A stretch of 64,000 nucleotides of DNA from Halococcus saccharolyticus DSM 5350 (GTDB taxonomy: Archaea; Halobacteriota; Halobacteria; Halobacteriales; Halococcaceae): the NCBI RefSeq assembly GCF_000336915.1, contig NZ_AOMD01000002.1, positions 89,639 to 153,638 of the forward strand. The letters are read 5' to 3'. Position numbers and translations under genes: made by a program. The notes under the pieces were generated by a model. It saw only the letters and a program-made list of their open reading frames with translations, did not search any database and was not told the origin of the DNA. Shown piece by piece: positions 8,212-16,187 of this stretch. The number at the start of each line of letters is the position of its first letter. Within the stretch, counting starts at the first letter, position 1.

Positions 8212-9821
8212 TATCCCGACGCCCTCGTGCTGTTATTGCCGGCGGGTTGGATCGACACCGACTCGTTATCGTAGACCTGGAGTGTCGAGACCACCGTGCC
8301 GTTGGCGTTGCGCTTCTCGACGATCACCGACACGTCGCCGGATGCGTTGGTGTTGTTGCCACCAGCGGCCACCTCCCCCGCGCTCTTCTGGCCGTCGAGG
8401 AACGCCTCAACAGCCGGCGTATCGGACACCTCTCGGACGTTGGATGATTCTGCGTTCACGAACGCGACGTAGGAGACCCCGGTGCCGTCGTTCGGAATCA
8501 CGCGAACCATCCAGTAGAGTTGTCCGTCAACCACCGTAGGCAACGGTTCGGCCGGCGTGAATCGGTCCCAGTCCGTCGTGCGAGCTGCCTGCCGGACGTA
8601 GTTCGCCGCCTTCCGTGGCCCGAACAGTGACTCGCCGTCAGGACTCTCGTAGACGACAGGGTTGCCGGTGCGACCGTCGACCTCCCACACTTCTTTGAGT
8701 CCCTGCGCGTTGCCGTAGGGTTCCGCCGCGACGACGTACTTCGTGCCGTTCTGCGTCGGCATCATGTACGGCTGGTCGTTGCCCTTGCCCGGCGTCGGCG
8801 CGACCTCGATCTCTTCGGAGTGAGCGCCCACGACCGGGAGCGTGTTCACGATCCCGTTGCGGAACTTCGTCGACTTGACCTTCTTTTTCGTGAGGTCGAA
8901 CGGCACGAGTTTCTGACCCTTCAACACCGGGTGGTTCCGTGCCTCTTGCGGCGAGAGGTCAGTCACCTCACCGTCCGGCCCGACGAGTGCGACACCGCCC
9001 CATTCCGGGGTCGTGTACGGCGTCGGAATCGGCGCGAAACGAACGTTGAAGTTGGGCTTCGTGTACGGCACCGCGATGTACGACTCGCCGTTGTGCGGCA
9101 CCATGAACGGATCTTCGTAGTTGGCGAGGTACTGTCCGTTCTTCAGCACTTCCCACTTGTAGTGGTTGTAGAACGCGGTGCCGATGCCTGCATCCATCTT
9201 GTCGTTGATGGTCCGGACATCCGCGTTCTGCTGGGTCATGTCGACGAGCACCGTCCCGCGCTGCTGGAGCGCGAAGTGGTTGCGCGTGCCGTCCGGGGCG
9301 AGCGCGTAACTCCAGTGCGGCGTGTCGTTGACGAACGTGATGTCACGCTTCGTGGTCTGGTACTGCGGGAGGTCGAGCGTGTTCGCGGCGTAGTTACTCG
9401 CGACGTTGCCGGGGACGATCCGCGGCTGTTGGGCGTCCACGTCGCTCAGGTTGTTCGTGGGTTCCGCCGACCCCATCATCCGGTCGGACAGGTCTTCCGA
9501 GGCGTAGAACCCCGCCGAGATCGACGCCACGATGAAGCCGATGATAATCACCGCTGCGAGCGCCTGGACTGCTGTCGACGGCCCGCTGTCGTCCATCGAC
9601 ATGAGCGCGTAGCCTCCGAGTGCCACGGTAGCAGCAGTAAGCACCCACAACGTCGGCGTCGTGTAGATCCCGAACACGATCCACTGGAGCCACGGGCGGA
9701 AGTACCAGGCGAGGCCGAGTGCCAGTAGCGATACGACTGCGCCGATTGCTGCGTATTTCTTGCTCATGAATTTCTCTCGCAAGCTCGCTATCGAAGAGTT
9801 TGCACTGTCGTTCTCAGACAT
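8211..9821 (-). CDS. Large membrane-anchored protein with extracytoplasmic domain
   Basis: The 536-residue form starts at the ATG at 9821, which overlaps the upstream stop by 8 nt (ATGTCTGA). A short charged N-terminus is followed by hydrophobic segments at about 25-42, 45-73 and 83-106, then about 430 residues of soluble, beta-rich sequence with Asn-x-Ser/Thr sites near the end. Recurrent words such as GESYIAVPYTKP, NGTKYVVAAEP and DGQLYWMVRVIP suggest repeated beta units facing the outside. It is by far the largest product of the leftward early operon and sits near the integrase. I do not recognise the family. A cell-surface or superinfection role is possible but only inferred. Confidence 0.75.
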   Translation of the reverse strand: MSENDSANSSIASLREKFMSKKYAAIGAVVSLLALGLAWYFRPWLQWIVFGIYTTPTLWVLTAATVALGGYALMSMDDSGPSTAVQALAAVIIIGFIVASISAGFYASEDLSDRMMGSAEPTNNLSDVDAQQPRIVPGNVASNYAANTLDLPQYQTTKRDITFVNDTPHWSYALAPDGTRNHFALQQRGTVLVDMTQQNADVRTINDKMDAGIGTAFYNHYKWEVLKNGQYLANYEDPFMVPHNGESYIAVPYTKPNFNVRFAPIPTPYTTPEWGGVALVGPDGEVTDLSPQEARNHPVLKGQKLVPFDLTKKKVKSTKFRNGIVNTLPVVGAHSEEIEVAPTPGKGNDQPYMMPTQNGTKYVVAAEPYGNAQGLKEVWEVDGRTGNPVVYESPDGESLFGPRKAANYVRQAARTTDWDRFTPAEPLPTVVDGQLYWMVRVIPNDGTGVSYVAFVNAESSNVREVSDTPAVEAFLDGQKSAGEVAAGGNNTNASGDVSVIVEKRNANGTVVSTLQVYDNESVSIQPAGNNSTRASG

Positions 9822-10008
9822 AGGTATCAAGCCCCGCTTGTTCCGCCACGATGCCTTGACACAACGCTGAACAGGCGTCTACTTGACACACATACCGCGC
9901 AGTCATGATGTCCCCGTGATCCTCGATGAACTCGCGTTCCCACTCGTGACCCTGGGGATGCAACGGCGAGTCCTCGGGCAACTCCAGCCCCTCGGGAGTC
10001 TCAATCAT
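9814..10008 (-). CDS. Small Cys/His-containing protein
   Basis: The 64-residue product starts MIETPEGLEL and has two Cys near the centre (CQVDACSALC) with His residues upstream (HPQGHEWE), possibly a zinc site. Its ATG overlaps the RNase H stop (ATGA). It overlaps the next gene by 8 nt. Confidence 0.6.
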   Translation of the reverse strand: MIETPEGLELPEDSPLHPQGHEWEREFIEDHGDIMTARYVCQVDACSALCQGIVAEQAGLDTYV

Positions 10009-10460
10009 TTGACCGAGACCCCCGGACACGCCCGCCGCGCTTCCTCGTGGGCGATCTGGTTTTCCTCTCGATCGACGGGCCACACTTCGGATCGATCGTA
10101 CCCGTTCAACCGCCGTTGAATCCGTGAAACATGTCGCATGTATGGCTCGTGCGTCCACTCGTTTTGGATCGCCTCTGCGGCCTGATCCGAGTCGGTGTAA
10201 AGCACCACCCGCGAGGCTTCGTGGGGCGCGGCCGCGTCGAGTGCGTACAGCGCCGCGAGGTACTCGCCTTCGGCGTGTGAGAGGAGGCCGACCTCCGTGC
10301 CGTCGCGTTCGAGGAGTGCGCCCGCTTTGGGGTCGGTCCCGAGTACACACCACCCGACAGCGGCGTTGCCGTCTTTACACGAAACATCGCCGTAGACGCG
10401 CAGCGTGTGATACCGTCCCGGCCGCGTTCGCGTGCCGGATCGGTGCATGTTACTCGACAT
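10005..10460 (-). CDS. rnhA: Ribonuclease HI-like protein
   Basis: An RNase H fold can be followed through its acidic residues: Asp in YGDVSCKDG, Glu in LSHAEGEYLAAL, Asp in LYTDSDQAAEAI and the final acidic/Asn patch in VDREENQIAHEEAR. The enzyme would cut RNA in RNA/DNA hybrids, for example primers during viral replication. The start at 10460 gives 151 residues and overlaps the upstream gene by 11 nt; an ATG at 10448 is an alternative. The frame is complete and has the usual length of a single-domain RNase HI. Confidence 0.8.
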   Translation of the reverse strand: MSSNMHRSGTRTRPGRYHTLRVYGDVSCKDGNAAVGWCVLGTDPKAGALLERDGTEVGLLSHAEGEYLAALYALDAAAPHEASRVVLYTDSDQAAEAIQNEWTHEPYMRHVSRIQRRLNGYDRSEVWPVDREENQIAHEEARRACPGVSVK

Positions 10461-10629
10461 CTCCATCACCCCACCGCCCGCGCGTGCGGTCGAGAATCTC
10501 GTCTAAGTCCGAGATGTCATCCTCCACCCACCCGCGTTCCTGATCGCTCAACTCGTCGCCAGCCAGCTCGTCGCGGTGGCGTTCGATAGCGATCATGAGC
10601 GGGATCTCCGCCGACAGCGCGTCACTCAT
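10450..10629 (-). CDS. Small acidic hypothetical protein
   Basis: Fifty-nine residues, helical and acidic, starting MSDALSAEIPLMIAIERHRD. It overlaps the upstream Xre-type gene by 8 nt. No family recognised. Confidence 0.6.
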   Translation of the reverse strand: MSDALSAEIPLMIAIERHRDELAGDELSDQERGWVEDDISDLDEILDRTRGRWGDGDVE

Positions 10630-10993
10630 AGACATCACCACCGAGTTCTTCGCGCAGCCGGCGAGCACGCGGGACGTTCGGACTGGTGCGCCCCGTCTCC
10701 CAATGCGAGATCGTGGTTGTCGTGACGCCGACTTCGACAGCGAGTTCGGATTGATTAAGCCCCGCCGCGTTCCGTCGCTCGCGAATCCACTCACCGCTCG
10801 GGATGATGGGCAACAGCGGTTCGCCCAACTCGTCGTGCTTACAATCGCGGTTGATGTGGTCGCCGAGACTATCGCTGGAGCGCCCAAACGCGAGTGCTAA
10901 CTCGTCGTAGGTCCACCCGTCTTCGCTCAGGAAACGGAGCGCCTGACACTCGTTGGGCGTGATTTCATCCTTCGCCGAGACGCCCTCAGCCAT
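10622..10993 (-). CDS. Xre-family helix-turn-helix protein with N-terminal winged-helix-like segment
   Basis: The 123-residue form begins at the ATG at 10993 (MAEGVSAKDE). Residues about 15-50 (ALRFLSEDGWTYDELALAF) resemble the short winged-helix unit found with many haloarchaeal HNH proteins. Residues about 66-118 form a typical Cro/C1 domain (GLNQSELAVEVGVTTTTISH then WETGRTSPNV). It probably binds DNA as a regulator of viral genes. It overlaps the genes on both sides by 8 nt. Confidence 0.82.
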   Translation of the reverse strand: MAEGVSAKDEITPNECQALRFLSEDGWTYDELALAFGRSSDSLGDHINRDCKHDELGEPLLPIIPSGEWIRERRNAAGLNQSELAVEVGVTTTTISHWETGRTSPNVPRARRLREELGGDVYE

Positions 10994-11225
10994 CGATCGC
11001 CACCTCCACGCCCGAGCCATCGGCCACAACCCCACCGTCGGCTTCGAGACGTTCGACCGCCCGTTCAAGCGCCTCGACGCGCCGTTCGAGGCGGGCGAGG
11101 TCTTGCTCGCGTTCGCGAGACTCACGCCGCAGCGCGTTGTTCTCGGCTTTCAACTCACAGTTCGGACAGTCCGAGTAGTGGTCGCGGCCGTGGTCGTGAT
11201 CGAGACACCGCGCTGAATCACCCAT
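10986..11225 (-). CDS. Small protein with Cys/His motif and coiled coil
   Basis: Seventy-nine residues. The first 25 contain a Cys/His cluster (CLDHDHGRDH...CPNC) that could hold zinc. A heptad-like coiled coil follows (LERRVEALERAVERLEA). The start at 11225 overlaps the upstream gene by 8 nt. Probably a dimeric accessory or regulatory factor; family unknown. Confidence 0.65.
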   Translation of the reverse strand: MGDSARCLDHDHGRDHYSDCPNCELKAENNALRRESREREQDLARLERRVEALERAVERLEADGGVVADGSGVEVAIDG

Positions 11226-12171
11226 CGTCCGCCACCTCCGCGCGTTCGAGGACGCCCTGCCAGTCTGTATCGAACTTACGCTCGACAGTCCGAGCGCGCC
11301 ACTTGCCGTCCACGTCGTACTGCTGGCGGCTCTTCTCGCCACTAGTCTGGATGACTCGCCGAACGTCGTCGAGCGCCGCCTCGTTGGACTCCTCTCGTGC
11401 CCGCGCCCTGCGGGTTTCGTAGAGGTCTCGCGGGTCGGCGTCCGTCCACCGTCTTACCTCGCGTTTCACGTACTCTTCGCTGAGGTCATACACCGTGGCA
11501 ACCTCCGACGGCGAATGGCGCTTGAGTAACACCGCCGCGGTGTTTGCCCGGCGCTGGCGCGCACGCTCTTTCTCCCTCTCGATGTCGATGCTGCGCGGGG
11601 TGAGGAAGTTGCCGTGAAATCCGTCCGGCGCAAGCCCGAATCGCGGCGCGATCTCCCGTGGGGTGTGGCAAAGCCGAACCAGGTCGTCAACGGCGTCAAC
11701 GCGTGCTTCGACCAACGCCTCACGCGCGGCGGTGCGCCACTCACGACAGCAGTCATCCGTGTGCTCGTGCTCGCCCTGCACCCTGACAGTCCCTTTCGAC
11801 CGCTCCTCTCGAACAACGAGCGCGCCGCACTCACAGCGGACGTAGACCGCGGCGAACCGACTCTTGTCGTGGTAGTTGGGGTTGACCCACTTCATCGCGC
11901 GATCGCTGGTTTGCGTGTAATAATCGGGAACTCGCCAACTCCCGAGAAGGTCCAAAATGCGCTTGTTGAGCGTCCGGGCGACCTGCCGCTCGAAATAATG
12001 CCCGAGCAAGAACGTTGCCTTGGTTTTCGGCATCCCATCGATAGCGTTCTTCAGCGTGAGCGCACTCTCAAACGGATCGTTGACGGCGTTCTCTCCCTGT
12101 ATGAGAAACTCGTGACGGCCCACCTCGTCCGGCAGATCGGCCGTCTCGCTGTCGGTACTCTCGACACTCAT
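11218..12171 (-). CDS. Hypothetical protein with zinc-binding and HTH-like segments
   Basis: The 317-residue protein has CECGAL at about 115 and HEHTDDCC at about 136, a possible zinc knuckle. Its C-terminal half includes a helix-turn-helix-like stretch (SPSEVATVYDLSEEYVKREV). An early segment (LLGHYFERQVARTLNKRILD) is helical. The start at 12171 makes an ATGA overlap with the zinc-ribbon gene upstream. It may bind DNA, but no precise family is recognised. Confidence 0.65.
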   Translation of the reverse strand: MSVESTDSETADLPDEVGRHEFLIQGENAVNDPFESALTLKNAIDGMPKTKATFLLGHYFERQVARTLNKRILDLLGSWRVPDYYTQTSDRAMKWVNPNYHDKSRFAAVYVRCECGALVVREERSKGTVRVQGEHEHTDDCCREWRTAAREALVEARVDAVDDLVRLCHTPREIAPRFGLAPDGFHGNFLTPRSIDIEREKERARQRRANTAAVLLKRHSPSEVATVYDLSEEYVKREVRRWTDADPRDLYETRRARAREESNEAALDDVRRVIQTSGEKSRQQYDVDGKWRARTVERKFDTDWQGVLERAEVADDG

Positions 12172-12563
12172 GCGCCACCCTCCCGCGAGGTCGGCACGTC
12201 GTCATGGCACACCGAACAGGGATAGCATCGCCTCGCCTGGGCTTCGGCGCGCGTCGTCTCGGTCCACTCGCGGCCGGCCACGTTGGCTCGCTTCGCACAC
12301 TGCGCGGCAGGACCATCGCCGTCGCCGTCCGCGTTGTGGTAGGCTTTGGGGCCGCCGCCGGGATTCATGACGAACACCGTCGCGTCGGGATCGCCACCGT
12401 CCTGCGAGCGCCGCCACTCGCGGTGGTCGCGCGTGCGCGGTCCGCCACGGTGGGTGTTCCCACCGGAGCATTCGTGCGCCCGTCCAGCGACGTAGAACGC
12501 ACCACAGTCGGGGCACTCGTCGAACGCATCGGACTCGGCCGCCGTGACCCTGGATTCACTCAT
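12168..12563 (-). CDS. Zinc-ribbon protein
   Basis: The 131-residue product opens with a CPDCGAFY...HEC site (about 17-32) and closes with a second CYPCSVCHDD motif (about 112-120). A Gly/Asp-rich linker lies between. It precedes the PCNA gene's end by 6 bp in the operon direction. Function unknown, probably nucleic-acid or protein binding. Confidence 0.65.
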   Translation of the reverse strand: MSESRVTAAESDAFDECPDCGAFYVAGRAHECSGGNTHRGGPRTRDHREWRRSQDGGDPDATVFVMNPGGGPKAYHNADGDGDGPAAQCAKRANVAGREWTETTRAEAQARRCYPCSVCHDDVPTSREGGA

Positions 12564-12569
12564 CGCGAA

Positions 12570-13316
12570 TCACTCCGACTGGATACGCGGGGCGAGCATC
12601 GCCGTCGCCTCGCCCGCACCCTCGGCGAACTCACTGTCGATCATGACGGGGAACTCCTCGCCGAGTCGCATCACCAGCTCGTCGCCCGCCGCCCACGGCT
12701 TGTGCATGTCCTTCATGTAATCCAACGAATACAGCGAGTGCGCCGCGCCGACCTCCAGATCGATCAGGTCGTCACGGCCCAACGCCACATGCACGTCGTC
12801 GGTATCACCGTCGGCATCGACGTAGAACACCTCGTCGTCGGCGTCCACGCCGAGTGCGATATGATCCGAGACCATATCGGCGGCCGTGATACCACGCTTC
12901 AGGTCGCGCGCTTCGAGCGCGATCTCGGCGGGCAAATCGAGGTCGGGAATGTCGGGCTCGCTCCGAATCGAATCGGGATCGATCAGCGCCAGCGTATAGG
13001 AGACTGCGCCGACCTCGATCTCCAGTTTCCGCGTCTCTTCGTTGAGTTCGAGATGCACGAGGTCGCCCGCATCGGCCATGCCAACGATGTCCGCCAGCCG
13101 TTCGGTGTTGACACCGAGCACCTCGCCGTCGCCCGTGTAGGACTCGAACGCCTCCGCGTCCAACGATAGCGAGACCATTGCGACGTTCGCCGGCCCTACT
13201 GCCTTTGTTTGAAAGCCGTCTTTTACGCAGTGAATCTTGCCCTCGTTGACGACGGTATTCAGACGGTCGAGATACTGTCCGATACTTTCTGCCTGGGTGA
13301 TGGCTTTGAAACTCAT
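12570..13316 (-). CDS. pcn: PCNA-like DNA sliding clamp
   Basis: The 248-residue length and two-domain layout match archaeal PCNA. Features include the N-terminal FKAITQAESIGQYLDRL, the interdomain-type segment TLALIDPDSIRSEPDIPDLD and the C-terminal end MLAPRI. The clamp encircles DNA and tethers polymerase, ligase and nucleases. No viral DNA polymerase is seen in the window, so this clamp may recruit host polymerase. Its ATG overlaps the stop of the HNH gene (ATGA). Confidence 0.93.
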   Translation of the reverse strand: MSFKAITQAESIGQYLDRLNTVVNEGKIHCVKDGFQTKAVGPANVAMVSLSLDAEAFESYTGDGEVLGVNTERLADIVGMADAGDLVHLELNEETRKLEIEVGAVSYTLALIDPDSIRSEPDIPDLDLPAEIALEARDLKRGITAADMVSDHIALGVDADDEVFYVDADGDTDDVHVALGRDDLIDLEVGAAHSLYSLDYMKDMHKPWAAGDELVMRLGEEFPVMIDSEFAEGAGEATAMLAPRIQSE

Positions 13317-13942
13317 GCGGAACCCCCTCCGAGTTTACCGGCCTCCCGCAGTTCCTCCATTAACTCGCGCTGCTCGTCTGCATTCTCCAACCCGTGCTTT
13401 CGGCGGTGTTCTGACGGGTCTAGGACGGAGATGTTCCCAGGACGGTTATCGAACCGGCGTCCGTTCTTGTGGTGAACATCGTTGCCGGCGACTTCCTCGA
13501 ACCCGAACTCAGCGACCGCTAGCAAACGATGGACGGGAACTCGGTGGTGCGTCCCGTCGACATACGTCTTCCAAACCGGGTAGCCGTTGGAGTTGATCTT
13601 GTACGGAGCATATCCGTAGCCACTCCGAGAGGGTCGCCTCTCTATTCCGGCCTTCTCCAACTGTGTGCAAACATAACCCCGCGAACACCCAAACTCTTGG
13701 CTTATTTTAATAGTACTCAGACCCTCCTCAACGTACAACTCGCGGAGTTCGTCTTCCCCATCCCAAGGCACCTCCTTTGCACGGCCACTAGATTTCCGTT
13801 CAAGATCGAACCTATCGAACGCCTTTTTAACATAGTATACGGTACTGCCGATCTCGCCAGCAATTCCTTTGTATGAGAGATCGTCTTCCCAGTACATCTC
13901 TCGGAGCTTGTCGGGGTCGTTGAGGATTTCTTCGGTGTTCAT
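13313..13942 (-). CDS. HNH endonuclease with repeated helix-turn-helix segments
   Basis: The 209-residue form starts at MNTEEILNDP (ATG at 13942). Two HTH-like units (LREMYWEDDLSYKGIAGEIG and LRELYVEEGLSTIKISQEFG) precede an HNH domain of the homing-endonuclease type (VPVHRLLAVAEF, DVHHKNGRRFDNRPGN, then DPSEHRRKHG). Catalytic histidines are near 157-158. Base composition is lower in GC than its neighbours, which suits a mobile gene. It is nevertheless joined by ATGA overlaps to the genes on both sides. Confidence 0.88.
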   Translation of the reverse strand: MNTEEILNDPDKLREMYWEDDLSYKGIAGEIGSTVYYVKKAFDRFDLERKSSGRAKEVPWDGEDELRELYVEEGLSTIKISQEFGCSRGYVCTQLEKAGIERRPSRSGYGYAPYKINSNGYPVWKTYVDGTHHRVPVHRLLAVAEFGFEEVAGNDVHHKNGRRFDNRPGNISVLDPSEHRRKHGLENADEQRELMEELREAGKLGGGSA

Positions 13943-14079
13943 GAGTCGTTGGTCTCCGCAGTAGTTGGCTGGCGATCCTCCGGCCGCTCGCCGAACACCC
14001 AGAACTGGATGAGTGCGACCGCACCGATCGAACACAGCGTGAACCCGACGCCAGCGAGTACGGTCTCAATGGGCGTCAT
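13939..14079 (-). CDS. Small single-span membrane protein
   Basis: Forty-six residues: MTPIETVLAGVGFTLCSIGA followed by more hydrophobic residues (VALIQFWVF) and a charged tail with RPEDRQ. It has one transmembrane helix. ATGA overlaps with the genes on both sides support the frame. The exact role is unknown. Confidence 0.65.
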   Translation of the reverse strand: MTPIETVLAGVGFTLCSIGAVALIQFWVFGERPEDRQPTTAETNDS

Positions 14080-14267
14080 GGCACACGCCTCCACAGGTCG
14101 ATGCCATCCCCGTCACGCCGCGTCACATACCGCCCCCACTCGTCGGCCGCGATCTCGACCGCGTGCTCGCCGAGGAGGTGGGCTTTGACCTCCTGCGCCG
14201 TGCCGGCGTCGTAGGCACAGAAATGGCAGTGGTAGTCGTCGCTGTCGCGTTTGGCGCTACTCGCCAT
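14076..14267 (-). CDS. C2H2 zinc-finger micro-protein
   Basis: Sixty-three residues with a classical finger, CHFCAYDAG...HLLGEH (Cys16/Cys19, His31/His36 region). Such single-finger proteins are frequent in haloviruses and are thought to bind nucleic acid. The start at 14267 overlaps the upstream gene by 11 nt and the end overlaps downstream by ATGA. Confidence 0.72.
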   Translation of the reverse strand: MASSAKRDSDDYHCHFCAYDAGTAQEVKAHLLGEHAVEIAADEWGRYVTRRDGDGIDLWRRVP

Positions 14268-14487
14268 CGTCACCACCCACCTTGACGCGGACCTCGCCAT
14301 CGGCGAAGTCAGAACGCGTCCACTCCACGCCAAGCCCGTGCTCGCGCGCTTTCTCAAACACGTCCTCGGTGTCGATAATATCGGAGTCGTTGTACTCCTC
14401 GCAGGTGACGATATAGCCCTCGTCGTCGGCGTTGCCGAGCTTGACGCCGTTCAGATCGAGGACGGCCATGACGAACGATTCGCTCAT
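14257..14487 (-). CDS. Small acidic hypothetical protein
   Basis: Seventy-six residues beginning MSESFVMAVLDLNGVKLG, with an alternating beta/alpha pattern. The ATG at 14487 makes an ATGA overlap with the membrane-protein gene upstream. No family recognised. Confidence 0.6.
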   Translation of the reverse strand: MSESFVMAVLDLNGVKLGNADDEGYIVTCEEYNDSDIIDTEDVFEKAREHGLGVEWTRSDFADGEVRVKVGGDDGE

Positions 14488-14657
14488 AGTATCACCGTCA
14501 GAACCACGCCGAGTTCGTGGAGCGTCCACGCCGCCGTGGCGGCGGCGATCCCGACGAGCGCCCCCACCGCAACAGCAGCCAGGGCGGTGATAAGCGCCAT
14601 TATCACACCCGCGAGCACCGCGGCCGCGAGGTCAATCGCCCAGTGGTCTTCACTCAT
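14484..14657 (-). CDS. Small two-helix membrane protein
   Basis: Fifty-seven residues, nearly all hydrophobic after MSEDHWAID: one or two Ala/Val/Leu-rich transmembrane helices rich in Gly. Holin-like in appearance, but its place in the early operon argues against a late lysis role. ATGA overlaps at both ends. Confidence 0.65.
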   Translation of the reverse strand: MSEDHWAIDLAAAVLAGVIMALITALAAVAVGALVGIAAATAAWTLHELGVVLTVIL

Positions 14658-14944
14658 GACTGAATCCCTCCGTAAAACGCGGCGAAACACGTCTCGCACC
14701 GCTCGGTTTCGAGCGCCAGTTCGCTATTAGCCACGATCACCTGGATACTGGCGGCCGGGTACTCGTCACAGTCCGGGTCGCAGGCCGGCGGGCGGACATA
14801 CCCACCCTCTCCATCCACATCGACGGTGGTCGGCGCGACGGCGTGCCTGATGCGCCCCCGCTCGCCCTGCGTGAGTGCGACGATGCCACTCTTGCCGATG
14901 GGATCGCGGTGGGGGTCGATGACCACCTGCGATTCGGCGGCCAT
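14654..14944 (-). CDS. Cysteine-rich small protein
   Basis: Ninety-six residues. Two cysteine pairs (ACDPDCDEYP at about 54-58 and RCETCFAAF at about 82-85) suggest a split zinc site. The start at 14944 shares its base with the preceding stop region. Function unknown. Confidence 0.6.
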   Translation of the reverse strand: MAAESQVVIDPHRDPIGKSGIVALTQGERGRIRHAVAPTTVDVDGEGGYVRPPACDPDCDEYPAASIQVIVANSELALETERCETCFAAFYGGIQS

Positions 14945-15153
14945 TATCTCGCCCTCCCGATGCGCTCGACGGCACTCTCGATCGGGCCGTCGGTGCTCTC
15001 CGTCTCACTCTCCTCGTCCTCGTCGGCCAGTCTAGCGAGCAACTCAGCGGCGTCAGCCAGCCGCTCGATCGCCGCCGCGTCGTTCCGGAGGTCGATGTCC
15101 GTCTGCGCTTTGCTGACAGTCTCGCGGGCGTGCAGGCGGTCTTTGGCGACCAT
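14944..15153 (-). CDS. Small helical acidic protein
   Basis: Sixty-nine residues, predicted coiled (ETVSKAQTDIDLRNDAAAIE, then RLADAAELLARLADEDEE). The ATG at 15153 shares one base with the upstream TGA (TGATG). A GTG one codon earlier is an alternative. No family recognised. Confidence 0.6.
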   Translation of the reverse strand: MVAKDRLHARETVSKAQTDIDLRNDAAAIERLADAAELLARLADEDEESETESTDGPIESAVERIGRAR

Positions 15154-15614
15154 CACCCACCACCCCCCCGCCCAATGTCGAAGTCAATCAGTCCGAACGA
15201 TTGCCGGACCTCGTCGATGTCGTCGCCGAAGGCGTCGGCCAGTTTCTCACAGATTGCGTTGTACGCCTGCGCGTGGATCGTCCCGCGTTCGTCATCCCAC
15301 GCGCCCGGAATGTCGATCACCGTGAACGCGATCGACCTATGCCCGAGGAACAACGCCCCCGACCACGGATCGAAACACACGCGCTCACAATCATAGGCGT
15401 CCAGACCGGGCCGCCCCGAGAGTTCGATACCGCGCTCCCACCCGTGTTCGGGACACACGGTGTCGGGTGCCGTCCGCCCGTTCCACCGCCGCGCAGCGTG
15501 CGGGTGGATATACGGCGACCAATACGGCCGGCGCGGGAGTTCGTCGGTTTCCGGTTCGGCCACGTCGCCGCTCGGCAACTGGACAGTTCCTGGTGACTGG
15601 CTCTCGGTGCTCAT
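15153..15614 (-). CDS. Hypothetical protein of 153 residues
   Basis: Start chosen at MSTESQSPG (ATG at 15614), which makes an ATGA overlap with the upstream gene. It has CPEHGWERG and CERVCFDPWSGALFLGHRS segments and ends in a Gly-rich tail. Compact alpha/beta look; no recognised family. Confidence 0.6.
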   Translation of the reverse strand: MSTESQSPGTVQLPSGDVAEPETDELPRRPYWSPYIHPHAARRWNGRTAPDTVCPEHGWERGIELSGRPGLDAYDCERVCFDPWSGALFLGHRSIAFTVIDIPGAWDDERGTIHAQAYNAICEKLADAFGDDIDEVRQSFGLIDFDIGRGGGG

Positions 15615-15874
15615 TCTGCCTCGCCCCCCGAGCCGGTCTTGATCCCCTCTGGCGGGACGGCCCACCCGGAGAGCCACTGGCCTTTGCCACCATCACTGAC
15701 TGGCTGGCCGGGTTCGCCCGCGGTGGCGAGCGTGATGCGCTGGCCATTATGCCCGCCCGGACGCGCTTCGACAGTCTCGTCCAGTGGCCCGACGCGCTCG
15801 CGTTCGGTGCGCTCGGAGACGGGGCCGCGCTCGAATACGGACTGGAGCGAGCGACGGAGCGTCTTGTCGCTCAT
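15611..15874 (-). CDS. Small hypothetical protein of 87 residues
   Basis: Starts MSDKTLRRSLQSVFERGPVS. The body is polar and probably disordered with a conserved-looking tail (GQWLSGWAVPPEG). ATGA overlap upstream and downstream. Confidence 0.5.
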   Translation of the reverse strand: MSDKTLRRSLQSVFERGPVSERTERERVGPLDETVEARPGGHNGQRITLATAGEPGQPVSDGGKGQWLSGWAVPPEGIKTGSGGEAE

Positions 15875-16053
15875 GATTTCACCACTTCACTGTCAAGTTG
15901 TGTAACCGAGGAGTACGCACCACTCGCAACAGCGATGTGGAAATGAGCACTCAGCAGTTTGTCAATGAGCTCGTCTTTTGATTTTTCACGGAGTTGTGAC
16001 CTCTCCCCTTCGACGACCTCCTCAGCGTGCAGTAGGTGCTGTTCGTCGTTCAT
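15871..16053 (-). CDS. Small helical protein of 60 residues
   Basis: MNDEQHLLHAEEVVEGERSQ is followed by a Lys/Glu-rich helix and a less polar end. The start at 16053 overlaps the upstream zinc-ribbon stop. Unknown function. Confidence 0.55.
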   Translation of the reverse strand: MNDEQHLLHAEEVVEGERSQLREKSKDELIDKLLSAHFHIAVASGAYSSVTQLDSEVVKS

Positions 16054-16187
16054 AGCCAGACCTCCCACACGGCACCGCACGAGCGACACTTGTTCCGGCC
16101 GTCGAGCGTCTCGGTTGGTGGGCTATCCCCGCAGGTCGGACACGTCGCAGGTCCAACGACCGTCGTAGACGTGTGGTCGGCGCTCAT
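16050..16187 (-). CDS. Zinc-ribbon micro-protein of 45 residues
   Basis: The frame reads MSADHTSTTVVGPATCPTCG and later CRSCGAVWEVWL, a four-cysteine ribbon with CxxC knuckles at about 16-19 and 34-37. ATGA overlaps with the genes on both sides confirm it despite the small size. Confidence 0.7.
   Translation of the reverse strand: MSADHTSTTVVGPATCPTCGDSPPTETLDGRNKCRSCGAVWEVWL

Noticed and set aside
14484..14657. Holin function for the hydrophobic micro-protein
   Set aside because: It lies in the early leftward operon far from late genes, and no endolysin is present; only a membrane location is supported.
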